NCBI RefSeq assembly: GCF_019400985.1
Contig: NZ_WTFF01000013.1
Coordinates: 1-50,649 of the forward strand
Direction: 5' to 3'
Source: Streptomyces bambusae
Lineage (GTDB): Bacteria; Actinomycetota; Actinomycetes; Streptomycetales; Streptomycetaceae
DNA: 50,649 nt
Below, one piece after another: positions 18,472 through 24,822 of the stretch. The position numbers were made by a program, and so were the translations under genes. Under the pieces are notes generated by a model that was given only the letters and a program-made list of their open reading frames with translations, had not been told where the DNA came from and searched no databases. Numbering within the stretch: the stretch's first letter is position 1; the number at the start of each line of letters is the position of its first letter.

Positions 18472-18509
18472 GCTCGGCCGGCGAGGAGGGGCTCGGCCGG
18501 CGAGGAGGG
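18472..18509. repeat. 19-bp perfect tandem duplication
   Basis: GCTCGGCCGGCGAGGAGGG occurs twice in direct succession, with a partial copy (GGCTCGGCCG) before it. It lies upstream of the DUF4041 fragment on that gene's 5' side. Confidence 0.8.
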
Positions 18510-18556
18510 GCTCCGATCGAAGCTGGCAAATGCGAAACCAAAGCGATGGGAATGAA

Positions 18557-18632
18557 TCACGATAGTTCACTTGTCGTGAATAAGCAGGCGGTGGACCACC
18601 GGTTGGCTGATAGTCCTTTAGGGTGACTATCA
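18557..18632. promoter_or_regulatory. Two inverted repeats in the promoter of the roadblock operon
   Basis: TCACGA (18557-18562) pairs with TCGTGA (18574-18579). Further on, TGATAGTC (18608-18615) pairs perfectly with GACTATCA (18625-18632) around a nine-base loop. The stretch is distinctly A/T-richer than its surroundings, as expected for a promoter. The second repeat covers the GTG at 18623, which argues that translation starts further downstream. Confidence 0.55.
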
Positions 18633-18649
18633 CTTCCCGGGCTGACGCA

Positions 18650-19543
18650 ATGTGCACGCCAGTCGCAGGGACATCCACGGAAAGCGCGGCCGATTGCAGG
18701 GGAATGCCAGAATTTGATGTGCCGGCCTTCAGGACACCGTCACGGGTGATGGGGCTGGAACTCGCCAAGACCTTGACCGAGGCACCACTGGACCGGATCT
18801 CCGGAAGACTCCTGGTGGCCGGGGATCCTGGTGGATCCTTCCACCTCAGGGGCGGTGCGATCGTCGAGGTTGCCTCGCCGGGTGCCCCCGGGGCCGAAAC
18901 CCTCCTCCTGCGGTCCGGTCGCCTCAGTGAGGACGACTGGGCCTCCGCAGCGAGGCGCTGCGCCACGGAACGTCATATCGGAGCCGAGCTCGTCGCCCGG
19001 GAATTGGTCGGCGCCGCGGAATTGCAGCTGATATGCGTAGCGGCCGCATTGGACGGCGCCCTCGCCGTCGGAATGGGCCGGATCGATGGTTTCAGCCTGG
19101 AACGGGACACGTACGACAGCCGGCTGACAGCCCTCCAGGCCATCGAACCCGACTGGCTGGTCATGGAGGCGAAACGGCGGATCCAGGCTCTCGTCTCGCG
19201 TCGGCGGCCCTTCTCGCCGTTCCGTACCCGGCTGGGCCGGACCGACGCCGGAAGCACGTCGCTGGACACCACGGCCGCCGGTGAGCGCCGGGAGATCCTG
19301 CTCCGGATCAACGGCCGGCGCAGCACCAGGGACATCGCTTTCCTCCTCGGCCGGAGTCTGTACGCCGTCGCGGTGGAGGTCTCCCGGCTGCTGGCGGAAG
19401 GGCTGGTCGAGGCCGTGGCGCCCGCCCCGTCCATGGACTCCCCCGTCAGGCCTGCCGCTCCTGCGGGCGGCCTGCCGCGCCGGCTGCCGGGGGCGAGCGG
19501 CATCAACGACGTCCTGCCGCTCAGGCCGGCGGCCGGTCTCTAG
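18650..19543 (+). CDS. DUF4388-like protein with C-terminal HTH segment
   Basis: About 297 residues, first gene of a three-gene group with two roadblock/LC7 proteins. The N-terminal module (LAKTLTEAPLDRISGRLLVA, then FHLRGGAIVEVASPGAPGAE, then LLLRSGRLSEDDW) has the pattern of DUF4388-type domains. The C-terminal part (REILLRINGRRSTRDIAFLL, then YAVAVEVSRLLAEGLVE) looks like a winged-helix or HTH segment. A role as the regulatory or output partner of the roadblock pair is inference. Start choice: ATG 18650, with ATG 18704 as alternative; GTG 18623 lies inside an inverted repeat. Confidence 0.65.
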   Translation: MCTPVAGTSTESAADCRGMPEFDVPAFRTPSRVMGLELAKTLTEAPLDRISGRLLVAGDPGGSFHLRGGAIVEVASPGAPGAETLLLRSGRLSEDDWASAARRCATERHIGAELVARELVGAAELQLICVAAALDGALAVGMGRIDGFSLERDTYDSRLTALQAIEPDWLVMEAKRRIQALVSRRRPFSPFRTRLGRTDAGSTSLDTTAAGERREILLRINGRRSTRDIAFLLGRSLYAVAVEVSRLLAEGLVEAVAPAPSMDSPVRPAAPAGGLPRRLPGASGINDVLPLRPAAGL

Positions 19544-19644
19544 CGGCCGAGGACGGTCCGCTGCTCGACACGTACCGGCCCGGCGGGGAACACCGCCCAC
19601 GCCGGCGCCGGCACACGCAGAAGAACGAACACGACAGGAGAGCA

Positions 19645-20091
19645 GTGACAACCAGGAAAGCCCAGCTGGTAGCAGAGGTGAGGACACTGAGGGACCGGGT
19701 CGTCGGCGTCACCGACGTCGTGGTGGCTTCCGTCGACGGCCTGCTGATCACGGCGGACACCGACGACACCGCGGAACCCGAGAGTCTGGCCGCCCTCACC
19801 GCGGCGACCCTCAACATCGCCCGCCGGGCCGGCTCCATGACGAGCAGGGGCATGCTCCACCACACCGTGTCCCGGTTCACCGACGGCTACCTCGTCACCC
19901 ACACCCTCGGTGAGATGGCACTGATCGGGGTGCTCGGCGACGCGGGCATGGACATCTCCCGCCTGCACACCGAGGCCCAGGCCTCCGCGCAACGCATCAC
20001 CACCCTGCTCACCGACCCCTCCGCGGATGCACCCGCTCCGGGGGACGGATCAGCGGGGCAGACCGACGGAACCGAAGAAGGAGAGCGATGA
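19645..20091 (+). CDS. Roadblock/LC7-domain protein
   Basis: A 148-residue protein with the MglB/roadblock fold: an opening helix LVAEVRTLRDRVVGVTDVVV, strand ASVDGLLITAD, central helix SLAALTAATLNIARRAG, and a closing strand-helix GEMALIGVLGDAGMDISRLH. Roadblock proteins bind or regulate small GTPases and assemble as homo- or heterodimers. The C-terminal 25 residues are acidic and disordered. The start is GTG with AGGAG upstream. The stop overlaps the next start (ATGA), so this pair is translationally coupled. Confidence 0.85.
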   Translation: MTTRKAQLVAEVRTLRDRVVGVTDVVVASVDGLLITADTDDTAEPESLAALTAATLNIARRAGSMTSRGMLHHTVSRFTDGYLVTHTLGEMALIGVLGDAGMDISRLHTEAQASAQRITTLLTDPSADAPAPGDGSAGQTDGTEEGER

Positions 20092-20510
20092 GCGGATCAC
20101 AGACAATGGCGGGGCGGGTCGCAAGCCTGGTCAAGGGCCTGCGCTCCGAGGTCCCGGACTGTGTGGCTGCGGGAGTCATCGACATGTCCACCGGAATGCT
20201 GCTGTCGGTCGAGACGGTCGACTCGCATCCGCCGGAGGTCCTCGACATGCTGGCGGCCGCCACCCTCGACCTCTTCCAGGGCCGCAACGTGCTGATGATC
20301 GAAGGGATCTTCAAGGAGCGCCGCGGGATCGTCAGCGACCAGCACTACTTCCAGGAGATCCTGGTCAACAGCGACAACCTCGCGCATCTCTTCCTCAGGG
20401 TGGACAGCGCCGACGAGGTCGTGGCCGTCGTCGTGTGCCGCAAGTCGGTGAACGTGGGCATGCTCTTCGCCCAGGCCCGCCGGGTCCTGAAGGACCAGGG
20501 GAAGTTGTGA
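20088..20510 (+). CDS. Second roadblock/LC7-like protein
   Basis: A 140-residue protein of the same fold: LVKGLRSEVPDCVAAGVIDM, STGMLLSVETVD, VLDMLAAATLDLFQG, and a closing VDSADEVVAVVVCRKSVNVG. It lacks the tail of its neighbour, so the two probably form a heterodimer. ATG at 20088 overlaps the previous stop and has AAGGAG upstream. No GTPase or sensor-kinase gene adjoins, so this is not a complete conservon (cvn) operon. Confidence 0.75.
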   Translation: MSGSQTMAGRVASLVKGLRSEVPDCVAAGVIDMSTGMLLSVETVDSHPPEVLDMLAAATLDLFQGRNVLMIEGIFKERRGIVSDQHYFQEILVNSDNLAHLFLRVDSADEVVAVVVCRKSVNVGMLFAQARRVLKDQGKL

Positions 20511-20617
20511 GCGGGCTCCCGCCCGTACGTATGCGCTGTACGCGCAGAGCCGGATGCGGGGCCGCGCTCCGCCCTTGAGGGCTTCGAGCCCCGGAAGGCC
20601 GGCGCGCTCGGCGCATC

Positions 20618-20682
20618 CGCACAAGGGCCTCCCGAACGACTCGTCGGTGTCGCACCACGAGGAAGCGGGAGGCCCTTGTGCG
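20618..20682. terminator. Long perfect hairpin after the roadblock operon
   Basis: A 17-bp perfect inverted repeat (arms 20618-20634 and 20666-20682, core AAGGGCCTCCCG/CGGGAGGCCCTT) surrounds a 31-base loop. The loop can itself pair (CTCGT with ACGAG). No T-run follows, as is usual in Streptomyces. It sits between the roadblock operon and the GNAT gene and most likely ends transcription. Confidence 0.65.
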
Positions 20683-20748
20683 ACCTCCCGTACCCGCCCA
20701 AGGAAAATCGAATGCGGACCGCCGGACGCGTGGTGTGTGATCGGCGGT

Positions 20749-21627
20749 ATGGCGATTGTGTTGGGAATGCCGGGAGTTGGCGGGCTGCACAAGGCTGTGG
20801 GCGCGGTGCGGGCGTGGCAGTACGACGGGGCGCCGTTCCAACTGCACCCCGGAGACCTCGGCTGGTTCTGGCGGTCAGGTGCCGAAGCGACGGCCGCGGC
20901 GGTCCGGACGTGGAGCCGGGGCGGACAGATCCTCGCCGTCGGGCTGCTGGACGGTCCCGGGCTGTTGCGGGTGGCGATCGCGCCGGACGCCCAGCAGGAC
21001 GAGGAACTGGCGCAGCAGCTGGTCGACGATGCGACCGAGCCGGAGCGCGGCGTGCTGCCCGCTGGGAAGGCCAACATCGAGGCGCCGCTGGGTGCACTGG
21101 TCCAGGACCTGCTGTTCGAGGACGGCTGGAGCGACGACGAGCCGTGGACGCCACTGCGCCGCGACCTCACGGAGCCGGTGGCGGACCCGGGGACGGACCC
21201 GGGCCTGCGGGTCGAGGTGGTCGGGCCGGAGCAGGCGCACGTGTTCGCCGCCGTACACCGGTCGGCGTTCGACGGGTCCCGGTTCACGGACGGGCGCTGG
21301 CAGGCGATGGCGACCGGATTGCCGTACGCCGACGCCCGGGGCCTGGTCGCCTACGACGACCGGGGCGACGCGGTGGCGGCGGTGACGGTGTGGTCGGCCG
21401 GCCCGGGCAGGCCCGGGTTGCTCGAACCGATGGGCGTGCACCGGGAACACCGCCGTCAGGGCTACGGCAGGGCGATCAGCGCCGCCGCGGCGGCCGCACT
21501 CCGGGAGCTGGGCTCGTCCAGCGCGCTCGTCTGCACCCCGAGCTCCAACGTCGGCGCCGTCGCCACCTACAGGTCGGCCGGCTTCCGGCCGTGCCCCGAG
21601 GTCCGGGACAAGTACCGCAGCGCCTGA
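20749..21627 (+). CDS. GNAT-family N-acetyltransferase
   Basis: A 292-residue protein. The N-terminal half (AVGAVRAWQYDGAPFQLHPG, DLGWFWR) is a substrate or dimer module common in Streptomyces GNATs. The C-terminal GNAT domain shows EPMGVHREHRRQGYGRAI (acetyl-CoA pyrophosphate loop R-x-x-G-x-G), then LVCTPSSNVGAVATYRSAGF. Acceptor unknown. ATG at 20749 has only a weak GGCGG upstream. The frame is open to 20554 but passes through the terminator hairpin, so those starts are rejected. Confidence 0.83.
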   Translation: MAIVLGMPGVGGLHKAVGAVRAWQYDGAPFQLHPGDLGWFWRSGAEATAAAVRTWSRGGQILAVGLLDGPGLLRVAIAPDAQQDEELAQQLVDDATEPERGVLPAGKANIEAPLGALVQDLLFEDGWSDDEPWTPLRRDLTEPVADPGTDPGLRVEVVGPEQAHVFAAVHRSAFDGSRFTDGRWQAMATGLPYADARGLVAYDDRGDAVAAVTVWSAGPGRPGLLEPMGVHREHRRQGYGRAISAAAAAALRELGSSSALVCTPSSNVGAVATYRSAGFRPCPEVRDKYRSA

Positions 21628-21673
21628 GGGTCCGCACCCGAGGGGCACCCTTCCGCACCCTTCCACGGTAGAC

Positions 21674-21689
21674 TTGCAGAGTTATGCAA
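21674..21689. promoter_or_regulatory. TTGCA-N6-TGCAA operator, site 1
   Basis: The 16-bp palindrome TTGCAGAGTTATGCAA lies 38 bp upstream of the small gene at 21727, in an A/T-rich promoter stretch. The same arms and spacing recur at 23372-23387 and 26987-27002 upstream of the two ArsR genes. It is probably bound by one or both ArsR paralogues; this is inference from the pattern. Confidence 0.7.
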
Positions 21690-21726
21690 TTTACTAGTTC
21701 TGAGATGAGCGGACGGGGGTTGCGGT

Positions 21727-21903
21727 GTGGCCGGGTTCGAGAAAGCGGCGCTGGACCGGGTGCGTGTGGCGCGGGCTCGCCTGGCGGCTGCGCAGGACGA
21801 TGACGACGCCTTCGAGGAGGCGCAGGCCGTCGAGGAGCTGGAGGACGCGCTGCGTCTGGCCCGCGACCACGGCGTCAGCATTGACGAGGCGGACGGCCGG
21901 TGA
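21727..21903 (+). CDS. Small acidic helical protein (58 aa)
   Basis: GTG at 21727 opens a 58-residue ORF: a predicted long helix with ALDRVRVARARLAAAQDDDD and AVEELEDALRLARDHGV. It is highly charged and has no membrane segment. It is the first gene after operator site 1, and the next gene starts 10 bp after its stop. The conserved small-protein look and operon position support it; function unknown. Confidence 0.6.
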   Translation: MAGFEKAALDRVRVARARLAAAQDDDDAFEEAQAVEELEDALRLARDHGVSIDEADGR

Positions 21904-21913
21904 GGGCGGCGCC

Positions 21914-22390
21914 GTGGCCGGCGGCCCGGTAGTGGGGCGTCGTCCCGGCGAGCGGCCCGGGGCGCCGGTACGACGTCACGTGTGGACCGTTCCGCTGGTG
22001 CCGGGCTCGGTGCGGGCGGCGCGGGAGCGCGCGGAGCGGTCGCTGGTGCTGTTCGGCGTGGCGCCGGGGTCGCCGCTGGGCGGGGCCGCGCTGCTGGTGA
22101 TCAGCGAGCTGGTCGCCAACGCCGTCCGGCACGCCCAGAACTCCCCGGACGCCGAGATCACCCTCACCGTGAACGATCGCCTTCTCGTGGTCGGTGTGGC
22201 GGATCTGGATCCGCGGCCCATGGCGCTGACGGGCCATTCCTCGGGGCGGGGGTTGCACACGGTGGCCGAGCTCGCGGGTGAGTACGGCGGCGACGTCCGC
22301 GTCGAGCCCGCCGCCGACGGGCGCGGCAAGAGCCTCGTGGTCCGCTTCATCCTGCCGACCGGCACCCCCGGTCCGACCGGCACGCCATGA
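21914..22390 (+). CDS. HATPase_c_2 anti-sigma-type ATP-binding protein
   Basis: A 158-residue RsbW/SpoIIAB-like kinase fold. The N-box reads ELVANAVRHA, the G1-like region VVGVADLDPRP, and the G2 region GRGLHTVAELAGEYGG. Proteins of this type bind ATP and often phosphorylate STAS antagonists or hold sigma factors. GTG at 21914 has GAGGG upstream and follows the 58-aa gene by 10 bp. It probably belongs to the same partner-switching network as the STAS and HATPase genes at 23553-24403. Confidence 0.85.
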   Translation: MAGGPVVGRRPGERPGAPVRRHVWTVPLVPGSVRAARERAERSLVLFGVAPGSPLGGAALLVISELVANAVRHAQNSPDAEITLTVNDRLLVVGVADLDPRPMALTGHSSGRGLHTVAELAGEYGGDVRVEPAADGRGKSLVVRFILPTGTPGPTGTP

Positions 22391-22416
22391 CCGGCCCCGA
22401 CGAGACGGAGAATCCC

Positions 22417-22602
22417 ATGTACGAGATCACTTATCTGGGGGCGCCCAGCCATCCGGTGACCTGTCAGGTGGCGGCCGGCGATGTGGCGGGCGTCATCGAG
22501 CAGGCGGGCCGCGACGGCGCGCGGGTACTCGTCCGGCCCTGTGCGGCCCCCCACAGCGAGCAGCAGAGCGCGACCGGCGCGAACGGAGGCCAGGACTCGT
22601 GA
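22417..22602 (+). CDS. Small conserved protein (61 aa)
   Basis: A 61-residue protein (MYEITYLGAPSHPV..., AAGDVAGVIEQAGRDGARVL) with an alternating strand/helix look and a polar tail. ATG at 22417 has GGAG six bases upstream. An in-frame ATG at 22387 overlaps the previous stop and would add ten residues. Third gene of the operon behind operator site 1. Function unknown. Confidence 0.6.
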   Translation: MYEITYLGAPSHPVTCQVAAGDVAGVIEQAGRDGARVLVRPCAAPHSEQQSATGANGGQDS

Positions 22603-22757
22603 CGGACAACCAGCGCAAGAAGGCCGCCGCATCGGACCAGGAGAGCTGGAAGGAGAAGGGGGTCGTCCTGCGCGCCTTCTTCTACATCTTCGGCACGCAC
22701 GTGTTGGCCGGCTTCGTGTACCTGCTGTTCTACCTGGGGCAGCACGCCCAGAAGTGA
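22599..22757 (+). CDS. Small single-pass membrane protein (52 aa, DUF6126-like)
   Basis: The GTG at 22599 overlaps the previous stop (GTGA) and has GGAGG eight bases upstream. The 52-residue product has a charged N terminus followed by one hydrophobic helix (AFFYIFGTHVLAGFVYLLFY) and a short tail. The IYIFxxHxxAxFxYLLF pattern resembles DUF6126 proteins. It is the last gene of the operon. It is easily missed because of its size. Confidence 0.65.
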   Translation: MTDNQRKKAAASDQESWKEKGVVLRAFFYIFGTHVLAGFVYLLFYLGQHAQK

Positions 22758-22798
22758 CCGGGGCGTGACCGGCAGCTCCGGGGAGGCAACGTGCTCCC

Positions 22799-22822
22799 GG
22801 AACCCCGGAACCCCGGAACCCC
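22799..22822. repeat. Three copies of GGAACCCC
   Basis: A short 8-bp tandem repeat in the gap between the DUF6126-like gene and the convergent ArsR gene. Confidence 0.6.
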
Positions 22823-22896
22823 GCAACGGCAGGGAGCGGCCGTCTCCCGGTGTCAGAAGCGCCGGGCGAACCCACGCTACGGAAGACGGCCGCCGA

Positions 22897-23247
22897 TCAG
22901 GGGCGCCCAGGCTGCTCGGGCCGGCTGGCGCGCAGGTCGGCCAGGAGTTCGGCCTGGCCCTGGAGGACGCCGGAGAGGATGCCGCGGGCGACGCGCAGGA
23001 GTTCGGCGACGTCGGGGCTGGTGAGCCGGTAGTACACGTTGGAGCCCTCGCGGCGGGTGGCGACGAGGTTGGCCTTGCGCAGCACGGCGAGCTGCTGGGA
23101 CAGGGAGGCGGCCTCGATGCCGACCTCGGGGAGCAGTTCGGCAACGGCGTGCTCGCGCTCGCTGAGGAGCTCCAGGACGCGGATCCGGGCCGGGTGGCCG
23201 AGGGTCTTGAAGAACTCGGCCTTGAGCTGGTAGAGCGGCGTACTCAC
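22897..23247 (-). CDS. ArsR-family winged-helix regulator (copy 1)
   Basis: A 116-residue regulator: PLYQLKAEFFKTLGHPARIR, VLELLSEREHAVAELLPEVG, recognition helix SLSQQLAVLRKANLV, and the wing TRREGSNVYYRL. It contains no cysteine, so it is not a thiolate metal or persulfide sensor. GTG at 23247 has GGGAG seven bases upstream. Longer in-frame starts would translate the operator at 23372-23387, so they are rejected. It is a paralogue of the ArsR gene at 26546 and probably binds the shared palindrome. Confidence 0.87.
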   Translation of the reverse strand: MSTPLYQLKAEFFKTLGHPARIRVLELLSEREHAVAELLPEVGIEAASLSQQLAVLRKANLVATRREGSNVYYRLTSPDVAELLRVARGILSGVLQGQAELLADLRASRPEQPGRP

Positions 23248-23371
23248 CTGCGTGCTCCCGCTGCCGCCACCGGCCGTGTTCTTCGTGCGTGTGCGTGGCA
23301 CCTCATCCACCCAAATCCTCGATGTGGGGACTCCTGGGAGTGTCCCCGCCAACTTGCTGTGACCTCTACAA

Positions 23372-23387
23372 TTGCAGATTCCTGCAA
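23372..23387. promoter_or_regulatory. TTGCA-N6-TGCAA operator, site 2
   Basis: The palindrome TTGCAGATTCCTGCAA lies about 125 bp upstream of ArsR copy 1, in the 305-bp gap (23248-23552) before the STAS gene. That gap contains no gene. The arms and spacer length are identical to sites 1 and 3. Confidence 0.72.
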
Positions 23388-23552
23388 CTGTTGGAAACCC
23401 GCCCGTGCCGACCACGGCGGACGACCCGCCCGTCCGAGCGGTCCGGTGGCCGCTCCCCACCCCGTGGGCGGGGCGCTGTGGAAGTCCTCGGCGATGGCGT
23501 CGCTCATGCTGCTGCCTCCTTGCCGGTCCGGTGGTGCGGGGCAGGGGTCAGG

Positions 23553-23960
23553 TCAGGTGGCCGCGCCGGTGGGCTGCGCGGTGGGCCAGTTTCCGGTGCT
23601 CCACCGCTTGCCCGACCGCTTCGCCGGGCGGTGGGCGGCCAGGGCCGCGGGCAGGTCGGCGTGGACGGGGATGTGGGGGCAGGCGGCGTCGGGGACCAGG
23701 GAGCCGTCGGCGGGAATCGCGGCGAGTTCCAGACTGCGGCCGTGCTCGGCGAGTTCGCGTGCGGCCTGGGCGACGGCCATCTGCCCGCCGGCCGACCACC
23801 CCAGCAGCCGGGTCAGGTCCAGGATCACCGGGCCGTTGCCGCGGGCCAGCGCCCAGCCGACGGCGCCGGTGAACCGGCCGGTCGACTCCGCGCCGAGGTA
23901 TCCGGCCAGGGAGAGGACCCCCAGGTCTTCGTGGGCGGCGTACTGCCACTCGATCGTCAT
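23553..23960 (-). CDS. STAS-domain (anti-sigma factor antagonist-like) protein
   Basis: A 135-residue protein. The STAS fold is visible in LGVLSLAGYLGAESTGRFTG, VILDLTRLLGWSAGGQ and AVAQAARELAEHGRSLELA. Ser56 in WSAGGQ occupies the place of the phosphorylated serine of SpoIIAA-type antagonists (usually DSSG), although the neighbouring residues differ. ATG at 23960 has GAGGAAG upstream. It lies 17 bp after the HATPase gene and is the last member of the ArsR-SulP operon. Confidence 0.82.
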   Translation of the reverse strand: MTIEWQYAAHEDLGVLSLAGYLGAESTGRFTGAVGWALARGNGPVILDLTRLLGWSAGGQMAVAQAARELAEHGRSLELAAIPADGSLVPDAACPHIPVHADLPAALAAHRPAKRSGKRWSTGNWPTAQPTGAAT

Positions 23961-23977
23961 GCTCGCTTCCTCGGCTT

Positions 23978-24403
23978 TCACAGGGGCAGGGTGATCCAGA
24001 TGCTCTTGCCGCACCCGTCGGCATCGGGGCGCACGACCGCGGTGCCGCCCAGTTCCATGGTCATCTCGGCCACGGTGGCCAGTCCGCCGCCCGGTGCGGT
24101 GGCCAGCGCCCCGTAGAGGGCCGGCTGGTAGGGGTGGCGGTCGTGGACGGCGAACGCGAACGCGCCCGTGCCGTGGGCGTAGGTGACGGTGACCGACGGC
24201 GAGAGGACCGCGGCGTGCCGGACGGCGTTGGTGACCAGCTCCGCCACGATCAGCAGCGCCGGCCCCACGCTCGGGTGCCGAAGGTCCACACCGCAGTCGA
24301 TCAGCACGTCTTCCGTGGTCTGCCGGGCCAGGCGTACGGCGCCGCCGGTCGTGGGCAGGGTCAGTACGTGACGGTAGGGCAGTGCCTGGACCTGGACGGT
24401 CAT
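23978..24403 (-). CDS. HATPase_c_2 anti-sigma-type ATP-binding protein
   Basis: A 141-residue RsbW-like ATP-binding protein with N-box ELVTNAVRHA, the strand FAFAVHDRHPY, and G-box GGGLATVAEMTMELGG. It is likely a kinase of the downstream STAS protein. Its ATG overlaps the stop of the PPOX-like gene (ATGA), so translation is coupled. A long open frame extends to 24769 but is a shadow of that gene. Confidence 0.85.
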   Translation of the reverse strand: MTVQVQALPYRHVLTLPTTGGAVRLARQTTEDVLIDCGVDLRHPSVGPALLIVAELVTNAVRHAAVLSPSVTVTYAHGTGAFAFAVHDRHPYQPALYGALATAPGGGLATVAEMTMELGGTAVVRPDADGCGKSIWITLPL

Positions 24404-24822
24404 CGGCTCTCGCCGCCGGGCGTGCGGGCCAGACGGAACCCGGACACGGACTGCGGGTGGAGGCGCAGCAGGGTGTCGTGCGGCCCGTGGGCCCAGCCCG
24501 GGAGGGTGCGCCGGTAGTGGGCGGCCTCGTCGGGGTGGGTGATCACGTCCGCGGGACCGTGGGCGGTGACCGTCCAGCCGGTGCGCGCCGCGCTGTGGAT
24601 CTCGTCCACGTGGTACGTCAGCACCTGCCGGCCGGTGATCGCCGCGGCCTGCACGGGGGCGCGGACCACCAGGCGGCCGTACTCCATCACGTGAGTGGCC
24701 GGGCGTACGACGGCCTGTTCGCGCTGGGTGTAGACCAGGCGGCCCTGGCCGGAGCCCTCCAGCAGCCACAGGGCCTCGGTGCCGGAGACTTCGAGCATCG
24801 AGCGGTCGGCTGGGGCGGTCAT
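24400..24822 (-). CDS. PPOX-like flavin-binding split-barrel protein
   Basis: A 140-residue protein of the pyridoxamine 5'-phosphate oxidase-like superfamily: a short helix EALWLLEGSGQGRLVYTQRE, barrel strands with VVRPATHVMEYGRLVVRA, QVLTYHVDEIHSAARTGWTV, and a closing SVSGFRLAR. Such proteins bind FMN, F420 or haem; which one is not clear here. Its start overlaps the SulP stop (ATGA). Confidence 0.8.
   Translation of the reverse strand: MTAPADRSMLEVSGTEALWLLEGSGQGRLVYTQREQAVVRPATHVMEYGRLVVRAPVQAAAITGRQVLTYHVDEIHSAARTGWTVTAHGPADVITHPDEAAHYRRTLPGWAHGPHDTLLRLHPQSVSGFRLARTPGGESR

Noticed and set aside
18623..18649. GTG start for the DUF4388-like gene
   Set aside because: It lies within a perfect inverted repeat and lacks a ribosome binding site; a downstream ATG is preferred.
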